64,000 nt of DNA from Tigriopus japonicus (taxonomy: Eukaryota > Arthropoda > Copepoda > Harpacticoida > Harpacticidae): positions 5,101,158-5,165,157 of the forward strand of contig CM021312.1 of the NCBI GenBank assembly GCA_010645155.1. The letters are read 5' to 3'. Under the pieces are notes generated by a model. It did not search any database, was not told the origin of the DNA, and saw only the letters and a list, made by a program, of their open reading frames with translations. Shown here piece by piece: positions 47,320 to 64,000 of the stretch (position 1 is its first letter; each line of letters opens with the position of its first letter). The translations under genes were made by a program, and so were the position numbers.

Positions 47320-49579
47320 TCACGGCTCCGTGATTGCAACTTGAATTTGATCCTCGTTATCGGTTTCGGAAATATCTTGAAGACATAGGACAGCACTGCC
47401 AAAGACTGAAGTGATCCCGTATCGGATCTCTTTCTCGAGACAAAGCGTGATGACCGGGACCAGAATCACAAAGACAAATCCCACGCAGTACTTGACCAAG
47501 AGAAAAGCGAAATGGTCGTGGATGTAGATTTCAGCCACATACATGTGTAACGTATAGGTGACAGAAAAGACAAGAGTGAAGCCAATAATGATGCCCCAGC
47601 CCCCAAAGAAGCCCTTGGTTTCCTTCTTGTAGAAAAACGAACTTTGGTTGTTGGCTGCCCCCAAATCCATCTGGGAGAGATGACTGGATCGACAGAAGAA
47701 TCTGCCGAAAATGGCAAATATTATCTGCAAATAAAACGGTAAGATAATATTTTAACACTTCCCACGAACAGAAGCATAAATATCATAATTGGCAATACTA
47801 GATAACGTTTTCGGGGACACATAAACGAGATTGGCTGGGCAGATCTCAACATCTTTGTTAGCAATTGGAAGACCCATTCAGAAAGCGTCGAATGGGCTGG
47901 AGTGAGCAATATCCTGATTCAACGAGTCTTTTTACGTCTCTTGGCAAAATCAGGTCTAGCAAGGAGCTCAATGGTGGTTGAGAAGAGATGGCACTTGCCA
48001 TAAAATACAAACTTTTCGCATAATGCCAAGTTCTTGCTGATAGCACGACCAAGATATTGCATCGTTGAGCGACGGAGAATCTCCTCCGGTAGTGGCATTG
48101 GACAACTTTTCTTTGTGCTTGAGCACTTTTTCCACCAATGCTACCGCTGCGAACCGTCTCTCTGTTCAATCTTTTCCGGAGGAGATAGAACCGTTGTATG
48201 CAAGTTTAGAAAGTACGATTGCAATCTCAGTGAAGGTGCCTTTGGTTTCATCGCAGTCTAGTATGTGCAAGAATCGAGGGGGCTTATTGAACATCCTCCT
48301 GCCTGCTATTAAATTGGTGCCTTATTAACATAATCATTGGCGATGCATGCCACCCTTTTGGGCTAGATGCACTTTGAATCGACATTTTCATGAAGAAGCT
48401 TCTTCTTCCCATCACCCCCACATGACTGACTTTGGAAGTACTTACTTGAAAGATTCCCACGAGGCCAGGTCCAATAATGAGTGGCAATATCAGGGCCACC
48501 ACTAAAGCAATGTAATCGAGAATGTCGTTGACGCCAGTTTTGACAGTGCAGTAGGTAAGGTCCATGCCGCGGGGTGTGCCCATGCTTGGAGCAATGGTCC
48601 GTAACTGGTCCTGGAGAATTTGTTGGCTTATCTCTACGCCAAAGACTTTGTCTGGAAAGCAAGTGGTGACTCCAAAAAACGCTGATCCGAGCCAAATGAA
48701 GGCAACCAAAACCTTTTGCCTGGCTGTGGGCCCTTCTTCGATGGTTCGTTTGTGCTTCTTCTTGATTATTGGCATGGCCGCCACCGTCATATTTTGAGTC
48801 ATGAGCTCTGTGGTCTCATCGTCTTGATTTGCTATGTTCGTTATGGCCGAGTTCTGTTGGCAGTGAGTCTCGGTTATGGTGGATGGGGTTGGGGTTGAAG
48901 TTGAGTCACCGCGCGTGGTGCTAATGGTTGTGGTTGTATTAGTAGCCATCAGCATTAGACTTGAGCTCGTGAATTGGCGATTGGGTCGATATTGAAGGGT
49001 GTATTCCGTTATAGGAGCCGATGGTGGCCCCGGAGACGGGACTGGAGATACAGCATCCCGATGCGAGTAATGGGTGATACTCAAAGAAAGCATTTCCTCC
49101 CGTCGACCATTTCCGGCGTATGTTCCATTTCCGTTTTGTTGGAATTCATTCACACCATTCATGACGTAAGAGGACGATTTGGACCGTCGCAGGCCCTTTC
49201 TTGAGCAACACAAAATTCCGCAGAATCCACATTTACACTGGTTCAGAAGCTTGCACCAACACATAGCCACCAATGAGAAGGGAAAGATACACCACGTGGT
49301 CCGGTAAGTGAAGGTGTATAAAGTGCAAAAGGCCAGACCCACCTGCCATTCGCCTGTTGATATGGCATAACCCACGTATATAGCACTGATGGGCTTTACC
49401 AGGAATGAAATTAGAAGGTTGGAGAAACACAAGTTTAGGAGCAGAAAGTTCATCGTGGAAGCGTGCAAGGATTCCTCTTGACGAAGAGTAGTTACTACCA
49501 AAAGATTGCAGACGATGCCCGAAAACGACAGGCCCATCTCCAAAAGGACAAGTATCACGCATTGGGTATTGTTATCCAT
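47320..49579 (-). CDS. Orphan seven-transmembrane (GPCR-like) receptor, two exons
   Basis: Exon 1 (49579-48446) starts at the first in-frame ATG (MDNNTQC; upstream in-frame stop after a TTG-initiated stretch) and ends at donor GTAAGTAC. Exon 2 (47724-47320) follows a GCAG acceptor in phase 0. The product is about 512 residues. I see seven hydrophobic segments: TM1 (VILVLLEMGLSF), TM2 (FLLLNLCFSNLLISFLV), TM3 (FCTLYTFTYRTTWCIF), TM4 (VLVAFIWLGSAFFG), TM5 (YIALVVALILPLIIGPGLVG), TM6 (GWGIIIGFTLVFSV) and TM7 (YCVGFVFVILVPVITL). TM1 has GIVCNLLV and TM2 LNLCFSN, reminiscent of class A. The usual DRY after TM3 is replaced by CKL, and CWxP and NPxxY are absent. Loop 2 is about 174 residues, Ser/Thr/Asn-rich. 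I do not recognise a ligand family; it is probably a plasma-membrane receptor. Confidence 0.75.
47725..48445 (-). other. Intron of the orphan receptor gene
   Basis: A 721-bp GT-AG intron located between TM5 and TM6. Open frames inside it on both strands have no recognisable domains. Confidence 0.7.
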
Positions 49580-52500
49580 TGTCCTCGTTGTATTTGTGGT
49601 GGTCGATTCAGCAGAGACCAATATCTTTCAATTTCATGCCCAAGACATGTCTTGGTCTGAATAGACGAGTGCAGTCTAGAGACTTTTTCTCTCACGATCC
49701 CAAATGTGGGTTCAATTTCAAAAGTTTTTCCAGAGTTTCAAAGTTTCGTTCGTTTTCTTGGAAATACAGACACTCGAATCTCCCAGACATGTGGAAACTT
49801 TCCATTAGAGATAATCTTCTTGCCTCAATATGAGAACACCTTCATTAGTGAATGTCTAGAAATTCATTTTCTCAAATAAAGTATCTTGAAGACTATTTTA
49901 CACTTCAAGAAGATAGATTGCATTCGATCCATGCCTCTTAGATTTGTATGGTTGGAATAGGAATGAGTTTTTTTTAGCTCCAATTGATCAGGATCGGCTC
50001 AACTTGTCTCCTTTGTAACAGCACGTTTTCATCTCAGGAAGCCGAGCAAAAATGGAAAGATCGCATCGTTCTCTTCTTTTGAGAAAGATCGAGGCCCTGG
50101 AGAGAGATTCCATTTCCTCATCCCGAAACTTCTTTGGCTTTCAGGATGCCTTTTATGCTATCTTTCCTCCTCCACTTTGCACAAGGGGGCTATTGACGGT
50201 CTCAATTACGGTCCTTGGGCTGTTTCTTCCAACCATTAGCATTGGTACATGGAATCCGTGGAGCATCTTATTTTCATTGGGAAGGTACTGACTCAGTTTT
50301 CACCCGATTTCGTCCTTCGGCCAAGGTTAATTCATTGTGTTCGTATGCTGTATTCGTGCGGTCGGTCAGATATAATTGATGAGGCTACGTTGAACATATC
50401 CCGGACTCGAGAGAAATCGAGGACGGAAAGAAGAGAGGGATCAAGAGAATTGCCGTCCTCTCTGAGATGAATCTAATTCATCGTCAGCCCTAATGTTTTC
50501 TTAGTTTGACGTTCCCTGATGAGAGAAAGACAAAGAAAGCCCGGGAAAAGATCGGAGGAGCCAAAATGGGAGGAAAAGGAAGAACTCGAGAAATATAGGA
50601 CCATTATCTTTGGTTATAGATTATGGTTGGGAGAAAAACAAGGGCTGGAACAGGCTAAGAATCGAACCTTTCCTCGTTGCAATTGGATGTAGGGAGACTC
50701 GAAGGAATGAAGCGGTTGGGTTTCTCCAATCTTGAATCCCGAATGATCGGAAGGGGCTATAATCGGCTTGAAAATGAATAGAACTGTCTTTTCATCGACT
50801 AGATCAAAGTTTTTTTTTCCTTCACTCACGAGGAACTTGAATCCAAAGGGTTCCAAAATCTCGCTCTTCTGTTTGAAGATTCAGTTGGAACATTTCACTT
50901 CGTCGACGAAAAGCGAGAGGCTTGAAAATATCCCCACTTGTTTGGAACGCTCAAGATGTTCAATGTTGTCGTTTCCCATGGAAGATTATTGCTTAGTTGA
51001 AATCGTGTTCCAAGGAAGGAGTCGCGTTGTTTATCGTCAAGCCTTGAAATGGCTTTCTAAACTGTTTTTATTCCGAATGTAGAGGAGCCTTTGTTGAGCG
51101 CTTATAATGCAGTTCGAGTAGAATGGGCTGTTGCACAGATTCAACGAGGACGAGAAGGAACAAGATGTGTTTGGAATACTCAAGTGCAATCCGTCACATT
51201 CTTCGTTCTTGAATTGAATGCCAGAGATCCCGAAGGTAACACACTTTTGCGACACCTCAGTGGCACGAAATTTGTTACCTATTCTTGGTTCACTGGAGGC
51301 GTGAAGAATTGGAATGCCCTTGTGTGCTTGTTTGTCTTCGGAAAGCACCCTGCAGAACAGCCTGACACGAGTTTCCCGCAAAGTTTTGGAACTTGACGAG
51401 TTTCAACTTTACTTGCCTCTATCTTCGAGCGATGCAACTAGCAAGTGGAAAAACAATATCGTTTTTCCCCCGTCTTTCTTCGACTTCTGCTCACTTTGTT
51501 CTTGTTCCGAGCGGAGCCACATCACATCAACAACGATCCTCTGGCAATTTCCTCGTCCCGAGATAGATCTTCATTTCGAAATGTTGGTCCGTGTGTGCCC
51601 AGGTTGCTTCCCCGGAGAAGACTAAGTAAACCCATTGTCATATATTTCCTGCTCTGTTGAGAGTGGTTCCACCGCTTGACAGCCCAACAACGACCGCAGC
51701 CTCCGTTCCTCCTGCAAATATGGGGCTGAAACGAGGACGCTCGTCCAAGGTTGTTTTCCCACGTAGCGCTCACGCGGCGTCGTTTCCGAGGATCGAGGCA
51801 ATGGTTATTCTCGCACCCTGTGCCGTATATTTGGAACATTCGTCCAAAGCAGACTTGAAAGGGCCATGTTGCACAAAATTTGCAGGGGTGCCTCTGTATG
51901 CATTCCTGGGTGCAAGTGAGGACATGATGAGTCCCTGGCATCCCGTGTATCATAAATGCAAATGAGACGACGGGTTCCATAAATCCTGTGGGACGGAAAG
52001 TTTGAAGGCATTTTCATTCCCCCGCTTAATGGGATCAGATGGCGAGTGGGCGACTATTTGAGTGAGGGTGGTAAGTCTTGAAATGGACCATTTTTGTCCG
52101 TCACGAGTGGAATGGGTGCTTCGTCATTGAGTGATTTCGTTGTTGACAGGCTTAGAACAACTTATGGAAGCTGGGAAAGAATGGAGCCTCCCTTGAGATC
52201 TTTGTTCACAAGCTTAGTTGGGAGTCTAATACCAACCGTGAGCGAAATTATAATTCAATTTGAACCATTTCATGCTCTGGTAGTCGCTTTGAATGTGAAG
52301 CTGTTGTTCCCTGGTTCCTGCTGAAGTAAAACGTGCTTTCATTTCCTTGTCAGTCCGGAGGAGCCCAAAGGCATTTGCTATTTTTAAGAACAGATGTAAT
52401 TCGGGCTTTCAAGCCAAAAATACAAGATGCTCTTCCTAGGTAGTATTAGTTCAAAGCTGTTTCAAATTTGAAACCGTTTGCACTCCATCCCAAAAACAGA

Positions 52501-53298
52501 TGCCGATCCCATTTAATCCATCAAGGCGCGTTCCATAGAAGCTCTCCTATGGTCTATGCTTTTAAAGTAGTTCTCAATCAAAAACCTTCTCATATCAACC
52601 TGATACAGCTGTACATTTACCAAGCACGATTGATGGAACGGTTTAGAATGTTGATTAACCAGACTTCTGGAGGTGAAATGAAGGAGGAACCGATGTGGAA
52701 CACACTTTTTTCTTCTTCCAAAGGCAATCGCTAATGACACATGAGTCTTGAAATCTAGGTAATTTACTCTTTTCCTTTATTCACTGACAAAACGTGGTAA
52801 TGTTATGTTACAAATGCACCAAAAGTGATGGGGCAGTGTCTTTGATGGTGTTGTCATCGTGGTCTCGCTGGTGCTTACAGTAATAAAATTTAAAGAAAGG
52901 AGACAGAGAGAGAACGATAATTGGCGCGGGTGGAAGGAAAAGTTGGATTAGTTTTTGTTCTGAATGAATTTGATTAGAGCTTTCTTTCATCTAGTGGTGG
53001 TGAAACGCAAACAGGAATTCTTGGCAAAACGGGCAGTGCAAATTGAGTGGAGGGGAGGCAAATATAGAAGGAAAAGAACGCGTTAATTTAAGCACAAAAT
53101 TAGTTTCTGACAAATGCTCGATTGCATTATTCAGTTTTAGTTTCTATCCATTTGGCATCATTGGTTTTTTTAGAAGAGTTTTCCTTCCTCATAGAGGAAC
53201 ATTGCTGAATTGAATTGAAGCAAAGAAGAGGAGGAGGAGAATTAAATGTCACAGCCTGTAGCGAGATTGGACCTTGGGTGGATGGTCACTGAGCCGGG
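49580..53298. other. Intergenic region between the orphan receptor and FAK
   Basis: It contains the receptor 5' region and the FAK 3' UTR. The only coding candidate is a cysteine-rich minus-strand exon at 51774-51985. An AATAAA on the minus strand at 52776-52781 could serve FAK, implying a 3' UTR of about 0.5 kb. Confidence 0.45.
51774..51985 (-). CDS. Candidate cysteine-rich exon of an unknown small protein
   Basis: The minus strand is open here between a CCCACAG acceptor and a CGC|GTGAGC donor. The frame (phase 1 in, phase 0 out) reads through LTCTQECIQRHPCKFC and GTGCENNHCLDPRKRRR, with seven cysteines and a terminal basic cluster that could be a prohormone-convertase site. GC content is higher than the surroundings, which favours coding. 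I found no signal-peptide exon and no known family match. A plus-strand frame (51657-51965) overlaps it, so only one of them, or neither, is real. Confidence 0.25.
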
Positions 53299-63503
<10,205 letters not shown>

Positions 63504-64000
63504 TTACACGAAAAGGGAACTGGCTCCAGAATGTATATAATAATAGTATAAAAAACTTATCAAAGTGAAATGCTCAAGTTCAAGGGAGATGAATTCACTG
63601 TCGCTCTATCTATAACAAACTGACGAGAGATATCCTTATCTTCTCAACTAAGGTCGAACGTCTGAAAACTGAGCTCATAGTGTTCAACATCTCGCTTGTC
63701 AAAAATTTCTAGCTCAAATCGATGATTAGGCTGGCCGTTATGCATCCCAGTCCCTATATGCCTATTGCATGTCGACAATAAGTAAGGATGAACAATTGAT
63801 CTCATGGTCTGATGAGAGAGAATCAACCACATCCACCACGAGTTCAATGACCCCTCTGAACGCCATGACGACACTCTCAAAGCGGAAACTTGGTTCTTGA
63901 TCCTTTCTCTTGACAAGAGGAACAAAAACCATTGTTTGAGGGAGGCAGATCTGCTTGGAGATCTGATCTGCGCGCAATAGAAACTCCCTCATTTTTGCCA
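63504..64000. other. Upstream region of FAK
   Basis: It probably holds the FAK 5' UTR and promoter. On the minus strand a TATATA-containing AT run lies at about 63530-63550, only 30-45 bases before the start codon, so its role as a TATA box is uncertain. A small minus-strand frame from ATG 63992 (76 codons) has no recognisable domain. Confidence 0.35.

Noticed and set aside
51657..51965. 102-codon plus-strand frame
   Set aside because: It overlaps the cysteine-rich minus-strand candidate; composition is less protein-like and no partner exon is evident.
63644..63992. Two overlapping minus-strand frames upstream of FAK
   Set aside because: Short, different frames and no recognisable domain. 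They could be 5' UTR or another gene, but the sequence does not decide.

Overview
The window is eukaryotic nuclear DNA: the genes are split by short GT-AG introns and encode metazoan adhesion and receptor proteins. Gene content (a LanA/alpha-5-type laminin, a tachykinin-receptor-like GPCR start, a Fak-type kinase), moderate GC and compact introns suggest an arthropod. A small crustacean such as a copepod is my best guess, from general appearance only. All four recognisable genes lie on the minus strand, so they read right to left.

Layout, left to right. (1) 159-2562: first two coding exons of a rhodopsin-class peptide receptor resembling tachykinin receptors; it runs off the left edge. (2) 3249-31954: a complete laminin alpha gene. 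I resolve 39 coding exons whose phases all agree, giving about 3,871 residues: signal peptide and LN domain, 11 laminin EGF repeats, an L4b domain (alpha-3/5 type), more EGF repeats, an L4a domain, more EGF repeats, a coiled coil and five LG domains. (3) About 31.96-47.1 kb: about 15 kb with no convincing gene, holding transposon remnants. (4) 47320-49579: a two-exon orphan seven-helix receptor with a very long second intracellular loop and no DRY motif. (5) About 49.6-53.3 kb: intergenic, with one weak cysteine-rich exon candidate. (6) 53299-63503: a complete focal adhesion kinase gene in 12 coding exons (about 1,232 residues) with FERM, kinase, linker and FAT regions.

Laminin is an extracellular ligand of integrins and FAK is the cytoplasmic kinase activated by integrins. 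Two parts of one adhesion pathway therefore sit about 21 kb apart, which may be coincidence.

Introns and intergenic DNA hold several small non-autonomous DNA transposons: a foldback element with about 215-bp arms (two good copies and one decayed), a TA-flanked inverted-repeat element, a hAT-like element with an 8-bp target duplication plus a relic, and two elements with TAGTGATG ends. Three runs of N are each flanked by a near-identical copy of the same sequence, which looks like unmerged contig ends or haplotypes, not biology. The best biological leads are a 52-residue acidic insert inside a laminin EGF repeat, a possible alternative first exon of FAK, and the atypical orphan receptor. No similarity search was possible; all identities come from reading the translated sequence.
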